64,000 nt of DNA from Crocinitomicaceae bacterium (GTDB lineage Bacteria > Bacteroidota > Bacteroidia > Flavobacteriales_D > Crocinitomicaceae): positions 271,378 to 335,377 of the forward strand of contig JAQWHI010000019.1 of NCBI GenBank assembly GCA_029249445.1, written 5' to 3'. Numbering within the stretch: position 1 is the first letter of the stretch; the number at the start of each line of letters is the position of its first letter. Made by a program: the position numbers and the translations under genes. Below, in pieces: positions 45,501-52,994 of this stretch. The notes below the pieces were generated by a model. That model ran no database searches. It saw only the letters and a list, made by a program, of their open reading frames with translations, and was not told where the DNA came from.

Positions 45501-45975
45501 ACAGCCAGGAGGCTCAAAACCTGGAGGTGAAGGTTCGGGTGGTTTGGGGCTCGGGTCAAAGGAAATAGCAAAAATGGCCGCAGAACAGGGTGCGATTCGA
45601 CGAAGGCTCGAACAAATGCGGAAAGAATTAAATAAGGACGGCTCAGGAAACGGAAACAAATTAAACCCCTTGATTGAAAACTTAGAAGATCAGGAGCGCG
45701 ATTTAATTAATAAAAAACTGAATAACAACACGTTAGATCGACAAAAAAAGATTTTAACACGTTTATTAGAAAGTGAAAAAGCACTAATGGAACGTGGAAT
45801 TGAGGAAAAAAGGGAGTCAAAAGAAGGAAAAAATAAAGATTATAGTAACCAAATTCGATTTGAAGAGTATAACAAAGAAAAACTAAGGCAAATTGAATTA
45901 TTACGTGCTGTGGATCCGTCGTATAAAAAATATTATAAGGACAAGGCAAACGAATATTTTAACAGGGTCTTTTAA
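42592..45975 (+). CDS. DUF4175 giant membrane-anchored coiled-coil protein
   Basis: 1127 residues of the DUF4175 family, known in Bacteroidetes and Proteobacteria without clear function. Three N-terminal membrane segments (two within about 20-80 and one about 155-172), a beta-rich exported region (about 190-500), a long Glu/Lys coiled coil (about 505-815), a helical region with RVAEEDPAFVRHSRGQRRIV, then a Gly/Pro/Lys low-complexity stretch (about 916-986) and a charged C-terminal part. Likely a periplasmic/cytoplasmic-membrane structural or cell-envelope protein. The next three genes run on closely spaced on the same strand. Base usage is G-rich on the coding strand. Confidence 0.78.
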   Translation: MSSFDRLIAQIDAFIRKFYKNQLVKGFILFTGILLFTYLLVITLEFFGRFSSIVRMVFFFGFIGVNTFVLVKYILVPLLRLRSFGNRINRYQASLIIGRFFPGISDRLLNTLQLSDQMDENSTDFELINASVQQRSAAMGTVPFVNAIDLSKNKRYLGWVFPVVFVGFLFGVFEPEVYWQGTDRVMNFSNEFPEEAPFRFDLVTDLEPIEEGENYEFELELSGDDLPEKVYVKSNQGKFLLKRSAKNRFYGILVQVRKKVSFCFEATAQDKEVVSSTFVLDVIAKTAIGKLQASLDFPAYLEKERQTIQNSADLIVPEGTTVSWSVLTKNSSATEFWINNKKNKFVKDGFTLSNSFPENSVAKIILKNRLNNVTDTTEFIIDVVKDQYPTIQVVEAKDSLKDGVRYFSGVVGDDYGLTGLQFIYKITSKTNGERKEQIDVGRVFGTENPFDFAVDFRKEAVTINDKIEYYFVVYDNDGVNGRKATRSTLFTYKLPSLSELIEKREDEQEKIKDDMQSLLEKADTFKKDLEKLKNEIRDSKKSSWNKESQIRQLKEAQKSLIENLDDLKEKIETSTEERTELSEVDKEILEKEEMIKDLLDELMDDELKELLDQLEELLKKNDEQGLEETMDKLEMSSEEMKNQLDRSLEMLKKTQVDEKIDAVEEKLKELADKEKALSEQTKQKKNISNEDKQAQEEIEKEFNEIKKDLNELDSLNKNLERPMDLGGPETQSDQVDEKMNEAKEGLDKNKGKKASKGQQGAAEKMEEMAQTLDDAQSQSNQEQQEEDMEMLRNILEGLVTLSFDQEETMVKLKRVAEEDPAFVRHSRGQRRIVDDTRILRDSLMELAKRQPKIATFIDKELNQISVNHDLILEDIDERRRRELTIHQQYVMTSYNNLALMLNEALEQMQQQMRNAKPGSGSCNKPGGSGMPKPGSGMSSKSMKEMLQKQLDAMKKGKNPGGKKPGGKRGEQPGGSKPGGEGSGGLGLGSKEIAKMAAEQGAIRRRLEQMRKELNKDGSGNGNKLNPLIENLEDQERDLINKKLNNNTLDRQKKILTRLLESEKALMERGIEEKRESKEGKNKDYSNQIRFEEYNKEKLRQIELLRAVDPSYKKYYKDKANEYFNRVF

Positions 45976-45990
45976 TAGAGGTTTTGTGTT

Positions 45991-46407
45991 ATGAAGAATG
46001 GTTATGTTGTAGTGGATAGTCTTTCTATCCCATCGGACTACGATTCAATCAGCAGGGTTGAATCACTTGTTGATGAGGTGTGTAATCGTCTCGAGGTAAA
46101 CGAAGATTATTATGGAAATGTTTTAATTGCTGTAACTGAGGCGGTGAACAATGCAATTCAGCATGGAAATAAAATGCAAGAACAATTAAATGTTGATCTG
46201 CATGTTGGTGATAAGGAGACGGATTTTTGTTTTAGTGTCAAGGATTATGGACATGGATTCGATTATACAAACCTTCCTGACCCAACGTCGCCAGAAAACA
46301 TAGAAATGGAGAATGGCCGTGGAATTTTCCTAATGAAGTCATTGGCCGAGGCTGTTGAATTCGAAGATGAAGGGAGAAATGTAAACATCTATTTTAGTAA
46401 GTCCTAA
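45991..46407 (+). CDS. RsbW-like anti-sigma regulatory ATPase
   Basis: 138-residue GHKL ATPase (HATPase_c_2 type) of the RsbW/SpoIIAB anti-sigma kinase group. N-box TEAVNNAIQHGN (about 49-60), G1 box VKDYGHGFD (about 83-91) and G2 box NGRGIFLMKSLAE (about 108-120) are present. Such kinases phosphorylate an anti-anti-sigma protein or bind a sigma factor. No STAS-domain partner is in view. The last base overlaps the ybeY start (TAATG), so the two are coupled. Confidence 0.88.
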   Translation: MKNGYVVVDSLSIPSDYDSISRVESLVDEVCNRLEVNEDYYGNVLIAVTEAVNNAIQHGNKMQEQLNVDLHVGDKETDFCFSVKDYGHGFDYTNLPDPTSPENIEMENGRGIFLMKSLAEAVEFEDEGRNVNIYFSKS

Positions 46408-46817
46408 TGGTCAATGTATTTTATGAAGACACCAAAACTCTGGACAAAACACCAGAGTTTTTCGATTTATGGTTCGGTAAAATTTGTCATACAGAAGGGA
46501 GGTTGCTCGGAGATGTGTCGGTGGTGTTTTGCTCGGACACCTATTTATTGGAGTTGAACAAGAGGCATTTACAACATGATTTCTTTACTGATATAATTAC
46601 TTTTGATTATTCTGAGGGAGACAGGGTTGCGGGTGATCTATTTGTGTCTGTTGACCGGGTTTATGAGAATGCTGACGCGTATAATGTTTCACGTGAAACA
46701 GAGCTAAATCGTGTTTCTGTTCATGGAATTCTCCATTTACTGGGCTATAAGGACAAAACACCACAAGAGGTTACTGTTATGAGAGAAAAGGAAAATGAGG
46801 CGCTGGCATTATTATAG
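46407..46817 (+). CDS. ybeY: Endoribonuclease YbeY
   Basis: 136-residue UPF0054 endoribonuclease for 16S rRNA 3' maturation and ribosome quality control. Metal site: VHGILHLLGYKDK with H106 and H110; the third ligand is D116 in KDK where many bacteria have His (GYDH). This variant is common in Bacteroidetes as I recall. LNKRHLQHDFFTDIITFDY is also typical. The coding sequence contains a perfect parS site (NVSRET codons). Confidence 0.93.
   Translation: MVNVFYEDTKTLDKTPEFFDLWFGKICHTEGRLLGDVSVVFCSDTYLLELNKRHLQHDFFTDIITFDYSEGDRVAGDLFVSVDRVYENADAYNVSRETELNRVSVHGILHLLGYKDKTPQEVTVMREKENEALALL
46685..46700. promoter_or_regulatory. parS: parS site 1 (perfect 16-bp palindrome)
   Basis: TGTTTCACGTGAAACA, identical to the ParB-binding consensus TGTTNCACGTGAAACA, inside ybeY. 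ParB nucleates here and recruits SMC for origin segregation; parS sites cluster near oriC in most bacteria. Confidence 0.9.
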
Positions 46818-46890
46818 ATAACGTGTACGCGAAGAGTTTGGGGTTGTGTATTTAACAGAAGAGTTCTATTTTTGTCAACTGAAACAGAGT

Positions 46891-46906
46891 TGTTACACGT
46901 GAAACA
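46891..46906. promoter_or_regulatory. parS: parS site 2
   Basis: TGTTACACGTGAAACA, a full match to TGTTNCACGTGAAACA with A at the free position. It lies in the gap just before mnmG, 190 bases after the end of site 1. Confidence 0.88.
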
Positions 46907-46913
46907 TGGGTTT

Positions 46914-48785
46914 ATGTTAAAAGAATATGATGTTATTGTTGTGGGTGGCGGCCATGCGGGCTGCGAGGCTGCAAACGCTGCAGCAAAGCTTGGGAGTTCT
47001 GTTTTGCTTTTAACAATGAACATGAACACAATTGCGCAAATGAGCTGTAACCCCGCGATGGGAGGCGTCGCAAAAGGACAAATTCTACGTGAAATTGATG
47101 CGCTTGGCGGAGGGTCGGGCGTAATTAGCGATGTAAGTGCGATTCAGTTTCGAATGTTAAACATGTCAAAAGGCCCTGCAATGTGGTCACCCAGAACTCA
47201 AAACGATCGAATGAAGTTTGCTGAGGAGTGGCGCATGATGCTTGAAAGAAATAAAAACGTTGATTTCTGGCAAGATATGGCGACAGGCTTAACGGTTGAG
47301 GCAGGAAAAGTTGTTGGTGTGAAAACAGCAATTGGTGTGGAAATTAGAGCCAAGTCGGTTGTGTTAACAAACGGGACTTTTTTAAATGGACTCATTCATC
47401 TTGGAGAAAAAAGCTTTGGCGGTGGACGTGCAGGTGAGCGCGCGTCTTCGGGGATTACAGAAAACCTAATCGACCTTGGTTTTCAGGCGGGAAGAATGAA
47501 AACAGGAACGCCTCCACGTGTTGATGGACGTTCTTTAGACTATTCTAAAATGGAAGAGCAATTCGGGGACGATACGCCGTCGAAATTTAGCTTTTCAGAC
47601 ACCAAGCCTTTGTCGAAACAACGATCGTGTTATATCACATATACAAGCCCAGAGACGCACGAGCTGCTCAAAGAAGGGTTTGATCGTTCTCCAATGTTTA
47701 ATGGAGCAATTCAAAGCCAAGGCCCACGTTATTGTCCAAGTATAGAAGACAAAATCAACCGCTTTTCAGACCGCGATCGACACCAGATTTTTGTAGAGCC
47801 TGAAGGGTGGAACACTGTGGAAATCTATGTGAACGGGTTTAGTACCTCTTTGCCAGAGGATGTGCAGCTAAAGGCATTAAAATCTGTTCCTGGCTTTGAA
47901 AACGTTAAAATGTTTCGACCAGGATATGCAATCGAGTACGATTACTTCCCCCCAACTCAATTAAAACACACGCTCGAAACAAAGCGTATTGAAAACTTAT
48001 ATTTTGCCGGCCAAATAAATGGTACTACAGGCTATGAAGAGGCGGCATGTCAGGGGCTGATGGCAGGGATCAATGCACATCGAAAAAACCAAAAGGAAGC
48101 ACCATTCACTTTGTCTAGAAGTGAGGCTTATATTGGAGTTTTAATTGATGACCTAATCACCAAAGGAACAGACGAACCGTACCGTATGTTTACGAGTAGA
48201 GCAGAATACCGAATCTTACTTCGCCAAGACAATGCCGACATTCGACTAACTCCTATTGGTCACGCAATCGGGATGGCATCTGATAAAGCTCTGCGCCGCG
48301 TAAAAGAAAAGATGAGCGGAGCTGAAAAATTAAAAAAATCCTTAAGAAAAGAAGGAGTTTCGCCAGAGCGAGCCAATACTGTATTAGCGCGAAAGAAAAG
48401 CGCACCGGTTAAACAACAAGTAAAGTTAAGCTCACTTATAACGCGGCCAGGAATTGGTATGGAAGATGTTTTAGAGATGAGTGTCGACTCTTCTGTATTG
48501 GCGACCGAATTAAACAATGTTGATCCGTCAATTGTTACCCAAACAGAAATTCAATTAAAATACGAAGGGTATATTTCTCGCGAAGAAGATGTTGCAAAGA
48601 AAATGAACCGCCTTGAGGACGTTAAAATACCGGAGATGATTGACTATTCAAAATTGACGAGCTTAAGCGCCGAGGCGAAAGAAAAATTAACAGCACTTGC
48701 ACCGGTAACAATTGGTCAAGCATCAAGAATCAGCGGAATTTCTCCAAGTGATGTTTCCGTATTGCTTGTTTATTTGGGAAGATAA
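46914..48785 (+). CDS. mnmG: tRNA uridine-5-carboxymethylaminomethyl synthesis enzyme MnmG
   Basis: 623-residue FAD protein that, with MnmE, modifies the wobble U34 of certain tRNAs. FAD-binding [20 protein letters not shown] begins at residue 5; [36 protein letters not shown] and [11 protein letters not shown] are diagnostic. I start at ATG 46914 ([10 protein letters not shown]); an upstream in-frame start at 46872 would run through the second parS site. MnmE is in the same window (62.5 kb). The gene is often near oriC in bacteria. Confidence 0.96.
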   Translation: MLKEYDVIVVGGGHAGCEAANAAAKLGSSVLLLTMNMNTIAQMSCNPAMGGVAKGQILREIDALGGGSGVISDVSAIQFRMLNMSKGPAMWSPRTQNDRMKFAEEWRMMLERNKNVDFWQDMATGLTVEAGKVVGVKTAIGVEIRAKSVVLTNGTFLNGLIHLGEKSFGGGRAGERASSGITENLIDLGFQAGRMKTGTPPRVDGRSLDYSKMEEQFGDDTPSKFSFSDTKPLSKQRSCYITYTSPETHELLKEGFDRSPMFNGAIQSQGPRYCPSIEDKINRFSDRDRHQIFVEPEGWNTVEIYVNGFSTSLPEDVQLKALKSVPGFENVKMFRPGYAIEYDYFPPTQLKHTLETKRIENLYFAGQINGTTGYEEAACQGLMAGINAHRKNQKEAPFTLSRSEAYIGVLIDDLITKGTDEPYRMFTSRAEYRILLRQDNADIRLTPIGHAIGMASDKALRRVKEKMSGAEKLKKSLRKEGVSPERANTVLARKKSAPVKQQVKLSSLITRPGIGMEDVLEMSVDSSVLATELNNVDPSIVTQTEIQLKYEGYISREEDVAKKMNRLEDVKIPEMIDYSKLTSLSAEAKEKLTALAPVTIGQASRISGISPSDVSVLLVYLGR

Positions 48786-48917
48786 ATTGGAAAATTCCAA
48801 ACAGGAACTTCAAGAAAACACACTACATGCATGAAATTTCTCGTTTTAATGCGATTTAAGCCCAAATCACTTCGCTTCTGATGGAATTACCTTAAGGCTC
48901 CGCCGTTCGACGATTAG

Positions 48918-48931
48918 ACAACACGTGTTGT
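48918..48931. repeat. CACGTG-centred 14-bp perfect palindrome
   Basis: ACAACACGTGTTGT in the gap between mnmG and ispG. It shares the CACGTG core with the two parS sites but the flanks differ (ACAA/TTGT instead of GTTT/AAAC), so it is not scored as parS. Could be a regulator site. Confidence 0.4.
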
Positions 48932-48973
48932 TTTTAAGTTTAAGCACCTGTTTTTCAGCTACTTAACTGAATT

Positions 48974-50893
48974 CTACTCTTTCTTTTCAACCCAGTCGCC
49001 ATTGTCTTGTATCAAATCAATTAAGGCATCTACAGCTTCGGCTTCAGGAATATTTTTTCGAACAACATTTTTTTCTTTGTACAGGTGAATTTTTCCAGGT
49101 CCAGTTCCGACATATCCATAGTCAGCATCAGCCATTTCACCCGGACCATTAACAATACACCCCATAATCCCAATTTTTATTCCTTTGAGATGCGATGTGC
49201 GCGATCTTATTTTTGCGGTGGTTTCTTGGAGATCAAACAAGGTTCGTCCGCACGATGGGCAACTAATGTATTCAGTTTTTGAAATTCTTACCCTTGTGGC
49301 CTGTAGTATACCAAAAGATGTAGTATTAATAAGCTGATTATTTAATGATGATTTGAGCCAAACTCCGTCTCCGAATCCATCAATAAATGATGCACCAAGA
49401 TCTGAAGCGCTCCACAATTGAAAAAGTTCTGGGTCATTACAGTTGTATTCTGAACTCAGGATTACAGGATTTTGAATTTGAAGCGCGTCAAACGTCATCC
49501 TTATACTCCGAAATAGCTGTGTTTTGTTGCTGTATGTACTGCTCAAAACAACAATTGCATTGGGATAATTCAAAAGATATTCCGTATCGTTATCTTCTGC
49601 AAAATGGCGGACAAAAAAGACACTGTCACTTGAAAGTTTCTCGCACATTTCCTTTTCGACAATTGGATAAACCCCTAGTTGATGCTTAAAGTTATCATTC
49701 CAATTTATATACTCACAAACAATGCTAAGTGTACCAGGAATGTCAAAGGGTAGGGTGTTATTTCCTATGTAAATAACATCAGCCGCCATATCTGAAATAT
49801 TCCATTTGTCTAGCGTTACGGAGTAATTGTAACCAAAAGCAAACAGGTGTGAAGGTTTGATTTGTTTGATTCCACTGAGGTCTCCAACAACAACAGGGGC
49901 GCTGCTGTGACCTATATTTGAAACATCATTCGTTTGTCGTCGCTTGTATTCATAAGGAGAATAGCTAAGCGTCTTTTTTCTATTGGTATCAAATACAAAC
50001 AAATTATTTTCTTCGTATTTAGAAAGCAATTTTTGAGCGACTGGAATTTCCGCTTCTGGGACCTCTGTTAATGAGACGCGTATTGTGTCACCAATGCCGT
50101 CTTCCAAAAGGGCGCCAATTCCGACTGCAGACTTTATTCTTCCATCTTCGCCTTCACCTGCTTCTGTGACACCAAGATGGATGGGGTAGGTCATTTCTTG
50201 TTCCACCATTGTTGCAATTAAAAGACGGTATGCTTGGACCATAACAAGTGTATTGCTTGCTTTCATTGAAAGGATGATGTTATGGTAATCGTTCTTTTCG
50301 CATATTCGCAAGAACTCCATTGCTGATTCCACCATTCCCTCCGGTGTGTCGCCATACCGGCTTAATATTCGATCAGATAAAGATCCATGATTCGTTCCAA
50401 TTCTCATTGCAGTGCCCTTTTCTTTGCACAGATGCACAAGAGGGGTGAACTTTTCTTCAATTCTTTCAAGTTCCTTAGCATATGCTTCGTCGGTGTAATC
50501 AATTTCCTCGAAGCGCTTTTTGTCTGCGTAGTTTCCAGGGTTAACCCTAACTTTTTCTACAATATTTGCCGCAATTTCGGCAGCATTTGGCGTGAAGTGA
50601 ATGTCGGCAACCAACGGGATGTCATAACCCCTTTCTGTTAATTCATTTTTAATATTGAACAGGTTTTCCGCATCTTTTTTGCTTGGAGCGGTGAGCCGCA
50701 CGAGTTCACAACCCGCTTCAATCATTCGAATAGACTCTTCTACAGAACCCTTTGTATCCATTGTGTCGACGGTGGTCATCGATTGAATGCGGATGGGGTT
50801 TTTTCCTCCGAACCCAACAGACCCAATTTGAACGACGTGTGTTGGAAATCGTTCTCTATTGAAATAGTCTACACAATATTTTAAATGCTTCAT
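48974..50893 (-). CDS. ispG: (E)-4-hydroxy-3-methylbut-2-enyl-diphosphate synthase (long form)
   Basis: About 639-residue IspG/GcpE of the MEP isoprenoid pathway. Long form, like plant and Chlamydia enzymes, with an extra domain of about 250-300 residues between the TIM barrel and the iron-sulfur domain. Motifs: VGFGGKNPIRIQSMTT, VRVNPGNYADKKRFEE and the C-terminal SCPSCGRTLFDLQET with GCIVNGPGEMADADYGYVG (4Fe-4S ligands and Glu). Start MKHLKYCVDYF chosen over the upstream Met at 50944. No other MEP gene is adjacent. Confidence 0.95.
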   Translation of the reverse strand: MKHLKYCVDYFNRERFPTHVVQIGSVGFGGKNPIRIQSMTTVDTMDTKGSVEESIRMIEAGCELVRLTAPSKKDAENLFNIKNELTERGYDIPLVADIHFTPNAAEIAANIVEKVRVNPGNYADKKRFEEIDYTDEAYAKELERIEEKFTPLVHLCKEKGTAMRIGTNHGSLSDRILSRYGDTPEGMVESAMEFLRICEKNDYHNIILSMKASNTLVMVQAYRLLIATMVEQEMTYPIHLGVTEAGEGEDGRIKSAVGIGALLEDGIGDTIRVSLTEVPEAEIPVAQKLLSKYEENNLFVFDTNRKKTLSYSPYEYKRRQTNDVSNIGHSSAPVVVGDLSGIKQIKPSHLFAFGYNYSVTLDKWNISDMAADVIYIGNNTLPFDIPGTLSIVCEYINWNDNFKHQLGVYPIVEKEMCEKLSSDSVFFVRHFAEDNDTEYLLNYPNAIVVLSSTYSNKTQLFRSIRMTFDALQIQNPVILSSEYNCNDPELFQLWSASDLGASFIDGFGDGVWLKSSLNNQLINTTSFGILQATRVRISKTEYISCPSCGRTLFDLQETTAKIRSRTSHLKGIKIGIMGCIVNGPGEMADADYGYVGTGPGKIHLYKEKNVVRKNIPEAEAVDALIDLIQDNGDWVEKKE

Positions 50894-51040
50894 GAATGCG
50901 GCGTATTTATATTTGGTCTTTTCGCTTGAAACAAAAATAACCAATAATTATAGAGCCCAGCGAATATATAAATGTGTCGGATTAACATTATTTTGTTTAA
51001 TTAACAGATTAAAAAGGCGGGATATAGACTTAAATAGCCG

Positions 51041-51048
51041 TATCTTTG
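51041..51048 (+). promoter_or_regulatory. -7 promoter element TATCTTTG
   Basis: Fits TAnnTTTG and lies 30 bases before the desaturase ATG. Confidence 0.5.
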
Positions 51049-51078
51049 AGCTTTATGAAATTGAAACAGTAGAAAACT

Positions 51079-52185
51079 ATGCAATTAAATAAAGTAAAAT
51101 TCGTAGAAAGAGACAATGATGATTTCTATAAAGAGCTTCGCAAACGCGTTACTCATTACTTCAAAGAGAACAACATATCAAAGTATGCGAATGTAAACAT
51201 GGTATTAAAGACAATTTTTATGATTTCTCTTTACCTGGTTCCTTTTCTTTTAATTCTGACATATTTAGAGACCACGTGGTTGATTGTTTTGATGTGGGTT
51301 GTTATGGGGTTTGGTATGGCTGGAATAGGACTTTCAATCATGCACGATGCAAATCACAGCGCATATTCCAAAAATAAATATGTAAATATGGTGTTGGGAA
51401 AACTAATTCTTCTTGTGGGGGGCAGTGACGTAAATTGGAGAATTCAGCACAATGTACTTCACCATACATACACGAACGTTAGTGGAATGGATGAGGACAT
51501 TGATATTGATCCGCTAATGCGATTTTCACCTTCACAAAAACTACTTAAAGGACACCGGTTTCAATTTATTTATGCCTGGTTTTTGTATGGATTGATGACC
51601 CTAATGTGGGCTACAACCAAAGACTATTCCCAGTGGAAACGTTACAAGAAAAAGGATTTAATTAAAACACAAAATTTATCAACCAAAAGCTTTCTTTGGA
51701 CATTGATTTCAACGAAAACATTGTATTTGTCTTTGACTTTAGGTCTTCCAATTATTTTTTCTGCGTTGCCGTGGTGGGGCACAATCATTGGTTTTGTTGC
51801 TATGCATTTCGTTGCAGGGCTTACATTGGCAGCAATTTTTCAACCTGCACATGTTGTCCCTACATCTTCATTTGAGAAACCATCAAAGGAAGGGAACATT
51901 GAATTGGGTTGGGCAGCCAATCAAATGATGAATACCGCTAATTTTGCACCGAAGGCTCGACTGTTTTCATGGTATGTAGGAGGATTAAATTATCAAATTG
52001 AGCACCATCTGTTTCCAAATATTTGTCATGTACATTACAGAAAAATTTCAGCAATTGTTCGAGAAACAGCTTTTGAATACAATCTGCCATACTATTCATA
52101 TAAAACGTTTGCTGAGGCTTTGGGTGGACATGCCAAGATGCTTTATAATTTAGGGCGCTATGAAGACGCTCCGGCGATTCATTAA
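51079..52185 (+). CDS. Acyl-CoA/lipid desaturase (front-end type)
   Basis: 368-residue membrane fatty-acid desaturase with three His boxes: HDANH (89-93), HNVLHH (124-129) and QIEHH (306-310). Gln replacing the first His of the last box is typical of front-end delta-5/delta-6 desaturases and linoleoyl-CoA desaturase relatives. No cytochrome b5 domain is fused. It could introduce a double bond into membrane acyl chains, for example in the cold; substrate unproven. Overlaps the YjbR-like gene by one base. Confidence 0.9.
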   Translation: MQLNKVKFVERDNDDFYKELRKRVTHYFKENNISKYANVNMVLKTIFMISLYLVPFLLILTYLETTWLIVLMWVVMGFGMAGIGLSIMHDANHSAYSKNKYVNMVLGKLILLVGGSDVNWRIQHNVLHHTYTNVSGMDEDIDIDPLMRFSPSQKLLKGHRFQFIYAWFLYGLMTLMWATTKDYSQWKRYKKKDLIKTQNLSTKSFLWTLISTKTLYLSLTLGLPIIFSALPWWGTIIGFVAMHFVAGLTLAAIFQPAHVVPTSSFEKPSKEGNIELGWAANQMMNTANFAPKARLFSWYVGGLNYQIEHHLFPNICHVHYRKISAIVRETAFEYNLPYYSYKTFAEALGGHAKMLYNLGRYEDAPAIH

Positions 52186-52538
52186 TGAATATTGAAGATT
52201 ATAGAGAGTATTGTTTGTCCAAAGAATTTACGACTGAATCCTTTCCGTTTGACAGTAAAACATTGGTATTTAAGGTTGGCGGCAAAATATTTGCAGCAAC
52301 AAACATTGAACAGTTTGTATTTATTACCCTGAAGTGTGAGCCTGAAACTGCCATAGAGTTACGCGAGCGTTACAGCGGGATTAAGCCGGGTTGGCATTCA
52401 AATAAAAAACATTGGAACTCAGTTTATTTAAACACAGACATATCAAGTCAATTGCTCCAAACATTGATCGATCAATCATATGAACTTGTTTATCAAACCC
52501 TAACGAAGAAAGTGCGCTATGAGTTGCAGAATGGATAA
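52185..52538 (+). CDS. MmcQ/YjbR-family DNA-binding-like protein
   Basis: 117 residues of the MmcQ/YjbR double-wing family. Landmarks: YREYCLSKEFTTESFPFDSK, FKVGGKIFAATNIEQF and PGWHSNKKHWNSVYLN. The fold resembles DNA-binding proteins but function is not established. Coupled to the desaturase upstream and the S4 protein downstream. Confidence 0.88.
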   Translation: MNIEDYREYCLSKEFTTESFPFDSKTLVFKVGGKIFAATNIEQFVFITLKCEPETAIELRERYSGIKPGWHSNKKHWNSVYLNTDISSQLLQTLIDQSYELVYQTLTKKVRYELQNG

Positions 52539-52893
52539 GTATGTTTGGAGTGTTCGCTTGGCAAAAACACGTTCTAAGGCATCAGAAGCAATCGTTAATG
52601 GCAAGATTCGTTTAAATGGGGACCTTGTTAAGCCATCAAAAGAAGTAAAGCTCGGCGATGAAATTCAAATTATTAGGCATACAGCAAGGTTTACATTCAG
52701 AGTTGTGCAGCTTTTAAAGAAACGAGTTGGGGCAAAACTTGTGCAAGATTATATTATTGATATCACTCCAGAAGAAGAGATAGAAAAGTTGAAACTTTAT
52801 CAACTGAGTCAAGTTGCCTATCGGCAGCACGGTACGGGGAAACCCTCGAAAAAAGACCGTAGGGATTTAGACGATTTTTTAGAGGGCTGGTAG
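52531..52893 (+). CDS. S4-domain RNA-binding protein (HSP15-like)
   Basis: 120 residues from MDKYVWSVRLAKTRSKASEA, an S4 RNA-binding domain (about 1-60), followed by a basic tail with KPSKKDRRDLDDFLEGW. Homologues such as Hsp15 rescue stalled 50S subunits carrying nascent chains. Start at 52531 chosen over 52519 because the domain begins at once. Its first 8 bases overlap the YjbR gene. A strong bidirectional terminator follows. Confidence 0.9.
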   Translation: MDKYVWSVRLAKTRSKASEAIVNGKIRLNGDLVKPSKEVKLGDEIQIIRHTARFTFRVVQLLKKRVGAKLVQDYIIDITPEEEIEKLKLYQLSQVAYRQHGTGKPSKKDRRDLDDFLEGW

Positions 52894-52922
52894 GTGCTGA
52901 TTAAAATTTGGACGCAAAAAAC

Positions 52923-52955
52923 AAGGGCCTTGTCAATAACAAGGCCCTTATTTTT
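52923..52955. terminator. Bidirectional terminator
   Basis: Perfect 10-bp arms AAGGGCCTTG and CAAGGCCCTT, 7-base loop, T-run on the + strand (TATTTTT) and A-run before it (T-run for the minus strand). Separates the S4 gene from the convergent PA-domain gene. Confidence 0.85.
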
Positions 52956-52994
52956 ATGAGTTGTAGGCGATAAAGTTTCGCCGATTTATTTGAC

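Noticed and set aside
45158..45659. Long reverse frames opposite the Gly/Pro/Lys tail of DUF4175
   Set aside because: Low-complexity coding sequence leaves open frames on the other strand; no recognisable protein.
46738..46762. YbeY with a missing third metal His
   Set aside because: GYKDK with D116 replaces the common GYDH, but I recall this variant as usual in Bacteroidetes; the two key His are intact.
46872..46913. Upstream start for mnmG
   Set aside because: The added 14 residues are not typical, and the second parS site lies in that segment; ATG 46914 gives the family N-terminus.
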